A stretch of DNA of 64,000 nucleotides. Source: Crotophaga sulcirostris. Taxonomy: Eukaryota > Chordata > Aves > Cuculiformes > Crotophagidae. The notes under the pieces are model-generated. The model saw only the letters and a list, made by a program, of their open reading frames with translations. It searched no databases and was not told the origin of the DNA. A program made the position numbers and the translations under genes. The stretch covers positions 29,329 to 93,328 of the forward strand of contig VYZB01000930.1 in assembly GCA_013397455.1 (NCBI GenBank), read 5' to 3'. Of the stretch, positions 13,801 through 28,800 are shown piece by piece. Numbering within the stretch: the first letter of the stretch is position 1; the number at the start of each line of letters is the position of its first letter.

Positions 13801-16800
13801 AGCCAGCCCAAGTTCTACCAGGTGACCTCAGAGAGAGTATTTTTGAAGAATAATTGATAATTGAATAATTGACGTTTACTCCTTTAAAGAATATGTTGGA
13901 ACATGGGCTGGCATTTTTGACCGTATGGTGTTTCCACAATAATATTTAATTGATTTTTGCCTGTGCACACGTATGTGTTGTATTATTTAACTAATTGTGA
14001 ATACATGTTCTTGTCTTACAGAGAGAAATATTCTCTAGAGCAGGACATTAGGGAAAAGGAAGAATCAATCAGGCAGAAAACCAATGAAGTTCAGGTAAAA
14101 TCTCACTTATCATTATTAGTTTATTGTTATTAGTTTTTGTTTTAATCTAAAATAATATATAGGGAATTAAGCTTTCTTTCTTCTGTCTTTCCTTCAGTTG
14201 TATCTGGGCAAGTCTTTCCTCCTTTCATGTGGCTTTCTTCTAACTTATGAGAAGATCTTAATTTTCCTGTTCTCCATCAGAAATGTTTTCTTCTGATGTA
14301 GGTTAATATAAGTAGAAGATGATATGTGAACAATTTGAAAAGTTTTTTTTCTTAGTGATTGACTAACACTGTATTTTAGGACATCATTACTCAAAGAGTA
14401 GTGTTTTTGCTAGTTAAGATAGCTCAATCACCTCTGGTGTCACAGTTTCTTTCCATCTTGTGAGCATGGATTTGTGTCCTCACATTTCATGGAGGTTCCT
14501 GCAGGAAGAAACCCTACGCGTGCAGGCAATAAAAGAAAGAAAATACATAGAAAATCTTTTGGAGTTTGCCTGTCTATGAGTGATGGTTCCTATAAGGCTA
14601 CAGCTGAATATCCGTTAAAAACTGTGGAATTTTCCACAGGAACTGCAAAATGATTTAGATCGGGAGACAAGTAACCTGCAAGAGCTTGAGGCTCAGAAAC
14701 AAGATGCCCAGGACCGCCTGGATGAGATGGACCAGCAGAAAGCCAAGCTGAAGGATATGCTGAATGACGTAAGGCAGAAATGCCAGGAAGAAACACAGGT
14801 GGTGAGTGGATGTTAATTCTGAATGTGCTGAGAGTGGCGTGTCTTGTTGAAGGAAATTCTATTTATTTAATGAATAAGCTGGCTGTATTTATTCATTTTT
14901 ACCATAAATAGCAATTTCCACACAGAGGTCCAAGAGAGGATTTTGCTACCTGGGATATCTTTCATAATGGTCATAAATGGAAGATTGAACCAGGTGATCT
15001 CTGGGGTCCCTTTCTGCATAAAATATTATTGTTCTGTGAACATATAAACATTTATGCAATGTGATAGGGTATTTGAGAGGCATTATTCCTGACAATCCAT
15101 GGGCAGTGCTGTGGGTAGTGATCACTGTGAAGCTCATGTTTGTATTCTGAGTTAAAACTGGCTTTCCATGGACATACAGCTGCTGGTACAGCTAGGATGT
15201 TATCTTTGTGTAGAAACTTAAGGTATGAGGACATGTAAGAAAGTGTTTAAGTGCAGTCATACACAGCTGTGTAATTGCAACTCTTATCAGAGTTAAAAAT
15301 CAACTTTATAATCCTTGAGAAATGTTTGAATGGAAAATGAGCCCAGTGCTGAAAACTGTGAGGTAGCCATCTAAGAAACACCTTTTAATTTAAGGGTAAT
15401 TAAATTAGAGTTAGGGGGGTGTTTCTGCCATTAAAAATATTAATATTTTTTGGTTTGATTGAATGTCCTATGTACTTTTATCAGGGATTTTTTACAGTTT
15501 ATCGTATTAAGTTCTTATTGTCTCCCTTAGCTCTCGATAAGTTGCTTTACAGCTTTCTGTTTTTATTAGAAATTCATAGTTTATTAAGTCACATTCATTT
15601 CAAATTTCACTCAGATTTTTGTATTGCTTTGTTTCAGATTTCATCTCTGAAAATACAGATTCAGTCTCAGGAATCAGATTTAAAATCACAAGAAGATGAC
15701 CTTAATAGAGCAAAAGCAGAGCTGAATCGCCTCCAGCAAGAAGAGACCCAGCTAGAGCAGAGCATCCAGGCTGGAAAAGTGCAGCTCGAAACAATAATTA
15801 AATCTTTAAAATCAACACAGGAAGAAATAAATCAGGTATTCACTGTAGTTTATACAAATTCTTTTTTTGCTTCTTGAAAGGCAAAGAGTTGAGCATCATC
15901 TAGAAAGGTTATTTTTCAAAAGAGAAAAAAAATACCTGTTGATGGATTAAGGCTTTTTGGTGCTTGCTAGGTTCCTTCCCAGTTGGAGTCAAGAAAAGTT
16001 CAGTGCTGGTGGTGGGAAAACACAACTATTTTGCAGCCATGCTTAATGAGAATGCCAGAGTGATGGGGTTATTGAATGTGTGATGTAATTAAAGTGGTTT
16101 TCGCTGCTTAGGCAAGAAGTAAACTTTCTCAGCTTCAAGAGAGCCACCAAGAAGTCAGTAAGAGTATAGAGGAATACAACGAAGCGCTCAACGGCGTTCA
16201 TGGTGGCAGTCTGACGAATTTAGCAGACATAAGTGAAGGCCTTGGGCAGACGGAAAGGAGCAATTATGGAACTATGGTAAGAAAAAAATGACTGCTGTTT
16301 AGTGTATTTTACAATCATTTGGGTTGTACCTCACACCTGATCTGGAATTGTGAAGGTGTTTATGTAGTTGGCTCTTGGTGCATTAGCCGATACCATGACC
16401 CTGCAAGGCACTAATGTTCAGTGCAAGGCGAAGCAAGGGTTTTAGTGCTCATGGAAAAGATGATTTTTGAGCTTTGGGTTAGAACTTGTGCTAGGTCTTT
16501 GTGCCTGTGTAACTCTTAATGGTGTGGATATGACAGCAAACTGTAATGATGTAAAAAAAAAAAAAAAAAGAAAAGGTCCTGTTAATCCTTGGTTTGTAAC
16601 CTGGCATGACTTTAGTCTCAGGAAATAGGTAGGACTTCATTTCCAATTCACGTGGTTTGGGTTTTTCTTGCAAGTTCTCCAGTTAGTCAAGGTAACACCT
16701 TTTCTTCCTGGAAACTTCCCTTTATTCATGTGTTTCATTCTTATTTCCAAAAGAAGTTATACAGATGCTCCTTTACAGTGACTTCTGTTTATTCCAGACT

Positions 16801-19800
16801 TCAGCAAACACTGTGTTCCTTCCCAAAATACAGAAATAGCCCTCTGCTGCCTGAACAATTCCAGCGTTACTCACCTCATTTATTATGCTTTCTTTTAATG
16901 AGTTTTTTTCCCACTTCATAAGATCCTTTGGGGTCTTGTTACTTTTCCAGCAATTTTCTTTTGGATACCAATAGTTGAATTGGATATTTAATAAGTGACT
17001 TTAAATCAGAAGATGTTTTTCATTTTTTAAGCCTATTTCTTCACTTTAAATATAAAAGATTCATACTTGCCTGATTCTACTTTGCACATCTACTTGGTGC
17101 TTCCTCGTTAGGGAAACATTTTCCAGAATCCTTGTAAACACAGTATATTTACTGGATTTAGTATGAAGTGAAATATATTTTATGTATGGCATGTTAAAAA
17201 CTATCCAGCAGGCATGCGAACTTTGTGCCTTTCTTTACCCCTTCTCTGTCAAAAGAAGATGCTCAAAAGAAGAAAGTGTAGATCAAAAACAACACCAGAT
17301 TGAGAGACACCATCCTAGACACTCTAGTGCTTATTTTCTGTGCTTGTATGGCTTGCATAAACATATTTCATTTCCAGTGGAGACTTCCAGATGTTTTTTA
17401 TTTGCAGACCTAAGAATTGCTTACTTGAAGAAAACTCCATTATCTGTTCGTAGTAAATTTTTTAAACCATTGTGTCCCTTTCCTGTTTCTTAATTCTTCC
17501 TTCCTCTTCCTCCTCTCCCCGCCTCCCTCCCTGCTGTTCTGAGAAGTATTAGCTAAGACTTCTTCATTTGCATCTTGTAGGGGGATGAGAGAAATCCCAT
17601 ATTCCAGTGGGGGAGGCAGTGTGAGCAGGTGGTTGGTGTTGGCTGTTCACAGTATCACAAGGTTGGAAAGGACCTCTGAGATCATCGAGTCCAACCTAGA
17701 ACCCAACACTAACACCAACCCATCATTCCTTACATTGAGTGGCTTTTTGGTCAGCAGAGCTCTCTTGTAGAGGTGCTTTATTCATGTGTGGCTGCTGTGA
17801 TGAGGACTGGTTCCATCAGAGACCCAAACCAAACAGAAAACAGGGGTACAAGATGCAAAGGAATACGATGAGGAGGTTTCATAGCTTTAGTTTCCTACTT
17901 GCTCACACTGAATGTGTTTGTAATGTGGCAAAGCTGTAGGTCTTCTCTCAGGTGACCAGGGACAGAACTAGAGGACATGGACTTAAGCTTCGTCAGGGAA
18001 AGTTTAGGCTTGATATTAGGAAAAAGTTCTTCCCTGAAAGGGTGATTGGCCATTGGAATGCGCTGCCCAGGGAGGTGGTGGAGTCGCCAACTCTGGAGGT
18101 GTTTAAGAGGAGATTGGCTGAGGCACTCAGTGCCATGGTTTAGATGATGGGTTGGTGTTGGTGTTGGGTTCTAGGTTGGACTCGATGATCTCAGAGGTCT
18201 TTTCCAACCTTGTGATACTGTGTTGCCCTCCACTGCCAGGCCTCTCTGTCATGAGATGCTGGGATGACTCTTCCTGCCATGTCACACTTTGTGATGGGAA
18301 ATCAGTGCTGGGAGCTTTAAGATTTTCTTAAAAAACTTTCTGAATAAATGGCTTTTAAGCAGAAGTAATTTTTAAGATTGTTAAACAGGAACCAAGATGC
18401 CATAGAATTTCTGCTAAATGTATAAACTAAGCATTTTAATTGTGGTAAGTTGCTGTAATGTTTTTCCTCTTAATTTTTAGGATGATCCATTTAAGAATAA
18501 AGCCTTGATGTTTACCAATAACACACAGGAATTGCATACAGACCCATTCCAGTCAGAAGATCCTTTCAAATCTGATCCATTTAAGGGAGCAGACCCTTTC
18601 AAAGGCAGTAAGTGACCCATGCCTTACCCGAGACCTTGGAGACCAATTGTTGACTAAATGATATTTTCACAAGCCTTTATCATCTTGCTTGATAGTGGAT
18701 AAAACAAATTATTTTTCTCTTCTGCATAGGTGATCCATTCCAGCATGATCCTTTTGCAGAACAGGCACCAGCTCCAGCAGGTAACGGCCCTTCTGGTGAT
18801 GGGACAGATGTTAGATTGCCAAAGTTTCCCTGGCCTCAAATTTTTGGTTTGCATGTGGGAACTTAGAACCTTGACAGGGTGTGCATTCAGAAACCAAATG
18901 TTAATGACATGCCTGTAACCCTTTATTAAGTCCATAACTTTAATATAAACATGTAGGTGGTCAAACTTAGTTAATGCCCTGTTTTAGAGAGGTATTGGGG
19001 AGTTTCATCCTGTTTACCAAATCATGGTGTGTTTTAGTCAGTGAATATGAGGTCAAATGTTGGTTCACACACTAGGTGCTACATTCTATTTATCTTTAAC
19101 ATTCCTTCCAGATCCATTTGGAGGTGATCCCTTTAAGGAAAGTGACCCATTTCGTAGTTCTGCCCCTGAGGATTTCTTCAAGAAACAGGTGAAGAGTGAC
19201 CCGTTTACCTCAGATCCATTCACAAAACCCCCCACTTTACCCTCAAAGGTCAGTAATTTTTAGATCTACTCATAATAGATTTCATTACTGTTGACAAGCT
19301 TATTGTCTGAAAGCTAAAAGGGTTGAAAAGTCACTAAATACTTTTCTCCTGACTGATGAAATATCATTAATTTTTTTCTTAAAATTAAGCATGGATTGTT
19401 AAGGCAATCAGCAGCTTGTTCTTTCAGTTCCATCAAGATGATGTGTGTTCTCCATGAATACACATTTAGGTGGATATAGTCTTTCTCTGTTGGGAATTCC
19501 AGCCCACCAGCACCCACTCACTCACAGCATTACCATGGATGTTTCTGCTTTGGGGGAGGGTATGGATTTTTTTTTTTTTAATGAATCCTTTCCCTTACCC
19601 TTATGGCATTCACTGACTGTTGCCACCCAAATGCTAGAGCAGTATTCCAGTATCCATCAGCAGGAGGTTCATTTAGGTCTTGCCATATAGATTTGTGCTT
19701 TGGTAACAGCAGATTTTCAAACTGAAGAGCAACTGTAAACACCATCTATTTGAAAAGAAACAATGTACAGCCTCTCTGAATCCATCATAATGTAAATGTT

Positions 19801-22800
19801 GGCTTATAGGTTGGACTTGATGATCTCAGAGGTCTCTTCCAACCTGGTTGTGCTGTGAAATGCCTGACCTGAAATTCACTCCCTGTTGCTTAAAGACTGA
19901 ACACTTCTGAGTTGATTTCTTATTTTGCTCTGGTAACTAATACTGCTTGTATTTCAGTGTGATACACTTTTCACTTCAGGGTGTTTCACTTGTAGGTACT
20001 TGGTGTTTTGTTCAAGGCTATCATTAACCAAATGCACTAATAATGCAAATTTGGTATAAATGGGTGATTTGGCCCTGCTGTGTGTCCACTGAACAGTGGT
20101 CTGAAACGGGAAATAATTTGTCTTAAAGCAAGAGGTTTTGATATGCACGGGAAGGCAAGTGCACAGTGCAACAGAACAGTAATCATGTCCATCTGTTCTT
20201 GTTTAGCCTGACCCTTTTGAAAGCAGCGATCCTTTTACGTCTTCCAGTGTCTCTTCAAAAGGTCCAGGTAAGGAGAAAAAATATTCAGGTAAAGATGCCT
20301 AAGGAGGTGTCTCTTTGTGAAAGAACGATCAAATGTGAAAATTGAGGATAAAGAAAACGTTTCATGAACTGTTGGCAAATATCATAATGGTCCTGTTACA
20401 GATGATTAACTCTTCATGTACACTATGTACATCATTTTTTTTCTGTTATTTTTTTTCTCCACCGACTCTTAGAAAAGCTATTGTTTTATGGAACTGTCTT
20501 TTCACATCTCATACCACGTCAAAGTGTGAATGTTTTTTTAATTGCCTTCATTGACACCAAATCATTTTTCATAATTATTACTATAAATAACTTTTTCTTT
20601 TCCTCTGTCTGTTTCAGATCCATTTGGAACACTGGATCCATTTGGAAGTGGTGCTTTCAGTAGTGGTGAGGGATTTGCAGACTTCAGTCAGATGTCAAAG
20701 GTAAAGGTTGCAAGAAAAGCAACTATCCTTTTAAAAATTGATGTACAGGTACTTGTTTTTTAAGGCTGTGATATGATTGTAAGCTTTCAGCTGACAACCC
20801 ACTTCTGTTAGCTTTTTTCCAACCAACCTCAGCAGTTACTTAGCAAAGCATTTTCCATCTATCTCAGATATGGTGAAGTCTTAATGAGAGTGGTAGCTTC
20901 AGCAAGGATAAATCAACCTTTCACAAACATTTTCAAATACCAGAGGAGCAAAAGAAATAACTTCTAGTTTTGCCTTGTAAGAAAAGGCTGTTGTTCCATA
21001 TATATATATATTTTTCAGTGTCCAACCTTCCTTTAAGTCCTGAAGTCTACTTCTTGGATACTTCAGTTCTCACAGTATCCCAACTTGTTCTTAAACTTCT
21101 CCATGAGTGTGGGGAACCAGAGGAAAGTGGAAAACATGATGTGCTGACTTTTCATAACTCTTAACAGAAACACTGTTTCCTTGAGTTCTTGGTATAAACT
21201 GAGTGTAAGGGATGTTCCGAATGAGCCTTAGTCCTTACCTCTTCTGGATCAGTCACAGCCTGCTGTCAGCTTTCTGAGATGGAGCTCAAAATTTACAGTT
21301 GACATGAGTTGCCCAGCTCTTTACGCTTAGTTCCACAATAACACTTGAATATTTTAAATACTAACTAGAAAACAGACTTTCATATCACAGACTGTAAACT
21401 TCTTGTGTGTGTTCTGACTGTTCCGTACCCGTTCTGGGGGGTTTGGCTCTCCGCTAGGTGGCACTGGCTTTCCAACTGGCCATGGGCTTGCTTGGGTTGG
21501 AGGCTGTTTGCCAAGGGCCAACTGCCAGCGTTGGCTTTGCCTACAGCATTCCTCTCCCTGCATTTCAGAATCATAAATTTCCCTGCGTGACATAATTTTT
21601 AGTGCCTTTTTTTTGATCAATAGGAGAGCCCTTCGCAAAAGCCAACTGAACGGAGGAAACATTAAAAAATATGGTTTGGGAATTTTCCCTGACCTTTTAC
21701 CAAAAAAGTCAGATAGCTGTGTGTGACTTAGTGAAAGCCTAGAAAACAACTGGAAAACTGCAATCTGCCATGTTTGTCCAGTTTCTTTGATGGTTCTTTT
21801 CATCACAGGGAAGGCCAGACTGTAGTGACTAGTCATTGCCAATCAGCAAAACCTAGATTTACTTCCTTTTATTTTTCTCATCAGCTTTTTGCTAGGACTA
21901 CAAGTTCTACAAGTACTTAAGGGATTAAGAGCATGAGTACTTTTGAGTGTTAATGACATCCTAACACCTCTGCCAGTGGGCGTTAGCCGCTCACACCACT
22001 GACACAGTTCTGTAAGCCTGTCCTCATTTTTTGAAGTTAATGTTTTTACTTAACTTGCAGCTTTTATACACAACTGATATCCTACACTGTGTTTACGTTC
22101 TTTTTCTGTTCTTTTTTTTTTCTCTTATAGTCAGTAGCTTCAGACCCCTTTGCCTCCTCTTTTGGAGGAGTGGGATTCTCAGATGACCCTTTCAAAAGTA
22201 AATCAGACACACCGGCGTTACCACCGAAGAAAAATGTACCTCCACGACCCAAGCCACCCAGTGGTAAGGAGGTTTTCTTTTCTTAATAGCCAGTTCCCCC
22301 CATTTTATATATGTTATTGGACATAAGGACAAGCTGACAGACTTCTGTCTCATTATCTTGTATTTCAGCTGTGGAAGAAGGTATAAGATTATCTGTAAAT
22401 TGGCAGGAATTGTCAGTTCATCAATCTGTAACTCTTCAGACTGGAAAGCAGATGATTGGAGAGTGGTACAACAGATCTGTAAAATCACTTGAGGCAGGGA
22501 AACATGGGGGAAAAAAATTCTTTTCCAAGTAGGCAACAAGTGAGATTAATAAATGGCACCTTCAAATTAACAGAGAGGCTTGGGTTTATATGTTACTCTA
22601 AATTTAGGATATTCTCTTTTTGCCAGAGAATATGGTGCATGCAAAAAAGTTTAAATGGGCTTAAAAGATAACTGGATAATTCTTAGAAGAAAAATCCAGA
22701 GGGCAGCAGGGTCTACCAAAAGCCAAAGTACTTTCTCGGACTCCTGTGCTGCTAAATGTCTGCCAGGTAGTCTGAAGTACAACTGTATCTTGACCTTGTT

Positions 22801-25800
22801 TTGGTTTGCTTCCTGAGGCATCTGCCACTAGATGCTAACAAGAACAGGTTACAGGCTGGGTGGACCTGTCCTGATCTGTCCAGGTTTGATCATTCTTGCA
22901 TTCACACATTGCTGCATTAATGAAATATAAAACATTTTCTGAATATCTGGCTTGTTCCTCCTTCCAGTCCATTATATATGGAAACTCTTAAAAATGTATG
23001 AATCTTCTGAATTGAAAATAAGGTCTTGTTTAATGGAGATTCAGCTTCTCCTTGTTCACCCTCCCTAGAGTTCACTTTCAAAATATTCAGGTAACAGTGA
23101 AACTGTTTTTAAGAACTGAAGCCACACAGAGCTGTTGGTTTCAAGTCTCCTTTTAACAGCAGTGACAGAGTTCAGTTAATGCTGGCAGTGAACATTTAGT
23201 TGGCTCAAAAAAAACACCTCAGCCTGGATTCTGCCTATGAATAGGCACATAAGTATATGGGTCAACATCTAGTATTCTCAGGTACCCACTGACAGTGTTG
23301 GGAAGCTTAATACAAGGAAAACAGGTCCATTATTGATGTCTCCCTGTCTAAATATGTGTATTGTCTATGTTTCTGCTGTTGCATTTTGGAGCAGAGCATT
23401 GCACTCTGCACCCATCCTGTTTATAACAGGTGTTGGTTTGGCTGCTTTTGCAAACCTGTTATGCTCGAACTCGCTCCTTGGATGACATGAAAGGGGCTTT
23501 CTGTTACTGGGGTGCCCTGAAGATGTTATTAACTGTCCCATAGGTCGATGCAAGGTCTGGAAAATGTTATCTAGTCCAGTAGACTTACAAACAGAGCATT
23601 GCAGCAGCACTCGTTTGTTCCTATTGCTGCGATTGTATTTCTCAAGAGCTGACTGCACACTAAAACCCTGACATCAAATGTTGAGGTTCTGTGTGGGTAA
23701 GTATTGATGAAATTTGTTGGAAGGTGCTCTAGGACTGTGGAAGAGGTCACGAAGCCATTTATTCCGTGCTTGCTTTGTGTGTTTCCTGCTACCAAGGTAC
23801 TAGAGAGTCTTCAGTAATTAAAACCCACATCATATGTAATGTTGACAAATGTCAACTGATTGAACACAAATTAATAAAAGCAAAAAGGCAAAAGCTGAAG
23901 GTAATCTTGTTTGCCATTATGAAGGATGTTATTTTTCTTTATTTGGTTTTCAAGGGAAGCGTGTAACTGGCCATCGTTTTAAGAAATGTCTACATGAAAT
24001 AGTTTAGTGTTTAAAGGGCCTGTATAAAGTCAAGTGAGTCAAACAAATACCAAATACACCTATATTATCTCTTTCATGTGGTTTCTTTCTATTTCTTGCT
24101 TGAAACATGATTTTTCCTAGCAAATACAGTGAAGTAGTAGCAGCAGGTATGGGAAGGATGTGCCATAGGATTGGCTCCCCTGCTGGGGGTGTTTTGGATT
24201 TGTGTCTCTTGGTTCCCTCTCTTGTAGATATCGAGGAATTTTGGAGAACATTTAGCTTTAGTAACTTGTTTTGAATGTAGACATGTGCACTCAGCCTTTA
24301 ATCACCCTTTTAAAAATTTGTTTAACTGTGCACCCTCCCCTCTCCTCGGGAGAGACAACATTTGTGAGGTTCCGCTGCTGTGCCAAAAGCAAATGTTGTT
24401 ATGATAAAATAGACTCAGGAGGAAACAAAGCAGGGTTTTTTTTAAAGCAACCGAGCCTCATGTGCTTATGCAGTTACACTCCTCCCTTCCTTCCACAACT
24501 AAGGCAATCTGCAGTGGTTAAAGCATGAGAAATTATATAGTAATAGACTGCGATTCTAGCAGAGATACAAGTGTGTGTTCAAAATGGGAACGCAGCTCAG
24601 AAAACAAACAACAGGCAAGAAACTTCCGTTGTTTCTTACCTTGCTCATTGGTCTGTTTAATTAAAAAACAAGTAGGTGATAAAGATCTTGCTGAAGGATG
24701 GATAAATGCTAGTTATTACCTGACAAATCTGTAGTTTGCCTTTCTGTGCTCAATTTGTCCTCCTTTTTGGTAAAACCACTGTTTTGAGGGGATTTTTGAT
24801 ATTGGAAAGCGCTCGTGTGGTTTGCCTGCATTTTGTTAGGCAGGTGCAGTGAAGACCCAATATCAACCTTTATTTGTCCTCAGCACTGGCCAGGTAGAAA
24901 ATACTGATAAATACTTTTGCAGAGCACTGAAAGCTGTCTGATTCCCAAGTCATTGTTGATAGGGGAAACTAGCAGTGTCACAAGGTTGGAAAGGACCTCT
25001 GAGATCATCGAGTCCAACCTAGAACCCAACACCAACACCAACCCAGCATCTAGACCCTGGCACAACATACATGGCAAACTCCACCAGGGACTGTTCCCAG
25101 TTCAGTGCTTTTCTGCGTGCAGAGTTTTTAGGAGTTCTGAGACTTGTGAGCATTGCTTGATCAACCACTGATGTGTTGCAGGGTGTCCTGGCCCATTGTG
25201 GTGTGGCCAAAGCGTGCCACGCTTTCCATCGTGCCTACATCTCTCTTGTTTGGCCCAGATGGATGAGGGGTTGTGCATCAAGTCTCATTTATTCATGAAA
25301 CCAAAGGCACAGCAGACCTTTGGGGCCAGAGAATCACTGCAGACACAGCCTCACCATTTAGTGAAGATCAGATCAAAAGGCCTTCAGATGTACCTGTAGG
25401 AGGAAGATGGAGCTGAGATCAGCTGCTCTCATGTAAAGGCTCCAAGACAGTTGTCTTACTGTGCTTCAGGGAACTTTCCAGCTGTATCTGTGGGACTGCA
25501 GGGGTGGTCATTGTCTGGCCTGATAAATCCTGACCTGTTTGCTTGTGAAGATTGTTTGGTGGGTTTGGTTTGGTTTTAGTTGGTGTTTGGTTTCTCCCAA
25601 AGCTTGGACACTGAGAAGAAGCTGTGAGGTGCTGGCTGGCTGAGCAGGTGCTTCAGCTCAGAGTTGCTGCATCTGTTAAGGATGGGCAAACACTGTGTGA
25701 CATGGACCAGACACCCTTGAGATCCATCTCTTTCCCTTCTCAAAAACTAAGGTTAAGAGATGGAATGACAACCATGAGATTATTTCCTTGAAGTTGTCTC

Positions 25801-28800
25801 TGAGACTGAATCTCAGGCTTCTGCTTGTTCTGTTCTTCATAAACTGTTTTCCTCCTTTCTCACTCCTTTTTGAACCAAAGGCTTTCAAGATCTTTTATGT
25901 GTTAGAAAGCCTTAAACTCATCCTTGAAATTTCACCTATTTTGTTTTTCTGCTTAAATGCTCTATTGTGTTTTTCAACATAACTATTTAAAGATAAAGTG
26001 CAGAATCCTTAAAAGAGAATTAGAGGAAGGCTAATAAAGCAGTGAATAAAACCAGAGAATGACAAAGTGTTCCAGAAACAGCAACCATGGATACCAGAGT
26101 CCATCAGAGCTCCAACAGATGTTACGCGTGCCAGTGTCTCTGTCCCATACCTGGCCTAAGAGTCCCTTTTTTGGGTGAGGAACATCAACTAAGAAAGAGC
26201 TCTTTAGACCATCATCCTAGACTGCTCTCAAAAATCCCAGGGGAATGTGTGCGTGTTCTTTCTCTTCAGGAATGCACTCATAGTCCACGAAGTTCCTAGT
26301 GAACATCAGGTTTTGTGCAGCTCCCTGGGGACTTGACTGAGGAAATCTGGTGTTCACCAGATGGTCCTGGAGAATTTGGAAGTTTCTTCAGAGAGAGGTG
26401 CAAGGTTTTCTGTATTAATTGATGCTGTATCTTGAATAACACTTAAAGCACCATCAAAAAAAATTAGCCAGATACAAACATAATGAGCTGTGATAAATGG
26501 AAAAGAAGACATTATTAATTACTTACATTAACAAAGATGATAGTGGTGCATATTGAGAGACTTGGGCAAAGGTGCCCTGTGCCTGGGGTCTAAATCCCAG
26601 TGCAAGGTATTTTCTCCAGCTGCCCTAAATCATGGCTGAGGTTTGTAGGTGTGTTAAGTACAGGTTATTTTCTACCATCAAGGATTACCTGCAGTGCTCA
26701 CCACTGCTCAACCTCTGGTCGCTCTGCATTTCTTACGCTCGTTCTTGGGCTTTGCAGGACTTTATGTAATTAAAAATAAAAAGCTCCGAAAGAGCTGATA
26801 TACTGAAACCTGTCAGTTAAGATGGTTTTGTAGGTTCTCACAGATTAACAATTCTGTTTTCTGCCATGAGCTACAGATTGAGATCAGCTCAAGTTCACCG
26901 CTAACTAGTTTCTAGGTAAAAGTTGTTGATTACAGAAAGAGAGAAACAGATTTTTTTTTCTCTCTTTTTTTCTTTTTCTTTTTCTTTTTTTTTTTTTTTT
27001 TTAAAGCACAGGAAGTTGCTGTGTGGGTGTCAGTGATTGGGTTATAAGTAAAATTCAGTGCTCTAGTGCTTTGATCGTGGGACCTACTGCTTTTGCCCCA
27101 CCCTTACCACTTCCTTTAAATGCAGCCCCATGCATTCCACATTGCGGTTATAACAGTACTGTTAACCAGTGATATTAGTGGAAGAACCTTCACCACTAAC
27201 CAGTGTGTAACCTTCAACCTCTGCTAAATTTTTATTGCTTGCTTATAGTGGTTTTGACCTTTCTAACCTTGAAAGAATATAAAAATCCTAAAAACGCAGG
27301 AAGAAAATAGGCTTTACAATTTCATTGTGCTTTCTTCTTGCAAAGATTATTTAATAAAAACAATTCTTTTTATTACTAGCTTTTTTTCTTTAGCCTGTGT
27401 AAATGTTATAACATGTTACATTGTGTATTAGTGACTAATAGAGATGGTGGGTGTTTTATTAACAGTGGACTTCTTCAGTGCTAATGTACTTTAAAAATAT
27501 CATTTTTCCTTTGAGATACCAATACTTAAGTGGCAGAAAAATATCCTGTAGCATGGAATCCAAAGGACTACGTATTGAATTCATCCCATGAAAGAAAGGA
27601 ATTATTTGATTTATTAAGCTGCTATTTGAAATAACGGGCGTTAAAATAAATTATATTGGGAATAATTATTCCAGGCTGGAGGCAGTGAGTTTGTCAGAGA
27701 ACTCTGGCTTTGGGTTTTGATGCATTTATTCTTTGTAGCTCCGATAGCAACTGAACGTATAAACTGGCATTTTGGAGGTTACTGGTTAACAGCTCTGCCT
27801 TTCAGTTGAGGACTCCTATTCCGTTCTAACACCGTTCACATGACTGGTAGTGGTTTTGAAATGTCAAAATATTGGAAAAACCTTGAGAAGCCAGAGCAGG
27901 GGACAGATCAGTCTGCTTGAGGTGGGAGGTGGATTCTAACCCCTCAGAGACTCCTGACTTGTGGGGAAGCCCAGGAGACTTCAGTGCAAGCACAAAGGTT
28001 TGCGCAGTGTTTAATATGAGTCACTAAGAATTATTACAAAATAGTGTTAATTATGTTATTGATAATAAATTGAACCAGCCAAGGTGTTAAGAGTTTCATA
28101 GTTTTACCCAGTCACAAGTTGCAGAACTGGTAGATGTATTTTGCTGTCAACAACAACTCTCAAACAACATCTGACTGATCAAGTCCTGTTTTTTTTTTTC
28201 ACCTTGACAGTTGGCAGATGCAGAGAAATGATACCTGAACCTGGTGGTGACTTAAAAAAAGATAAAAAGGGGTCAGGTCTTTAAGATCTTTTAAAGGTCT
28301 AAGAATTTCTCCAGAATCTCACTGTTTTATTGAGCTAATCTGAAACCCCTTTTAGCTGTGATGCGAGTTGTAATCCATCATCTGCAGAAATCATAATTCC
28401 CTGGTTTGAGGTAAGGGTCCTTTGCCCTGTCTTCACAAGCTTGGTTGCAGGAGGAGATTGTTGTCAGCCCAAAAGAAGCCAGAAGTGCAAGAAAAATTAA
28501 CAACCAGCTCCCAGAGCAGCTTTCTGTTCTGTTTGTGTGGTGCATGGACCCTGGAAGGTAAATTTAAAGTAGATTTGCCCACTTAGTATCACAGTATCAC
28601 AGTATTACAAGGTTATAAAGGACCTCTGAGATCATTGAGTCCAACCTAGAACCCAACACCAACACCAACCCAGCATCTAAACCCTGGCACTGAGTGCCTC
28701 AGCCAGTCTCCTCTCATGATTAGTGCTCATGATTAAGAATGTCTACTGGAAGAAAATACCCTGAAGATAATTTGCCTTCAGAGCTTTGGTGAGTGGATGC

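Noticed and set aside
15419..15637. Upstream extension of the exon 16 frame as a real start
   Set aside because: The sequence before 15638 is intron-like, ends in a good TTTCAG acceptor, and the family protein continues directly from exon 15.
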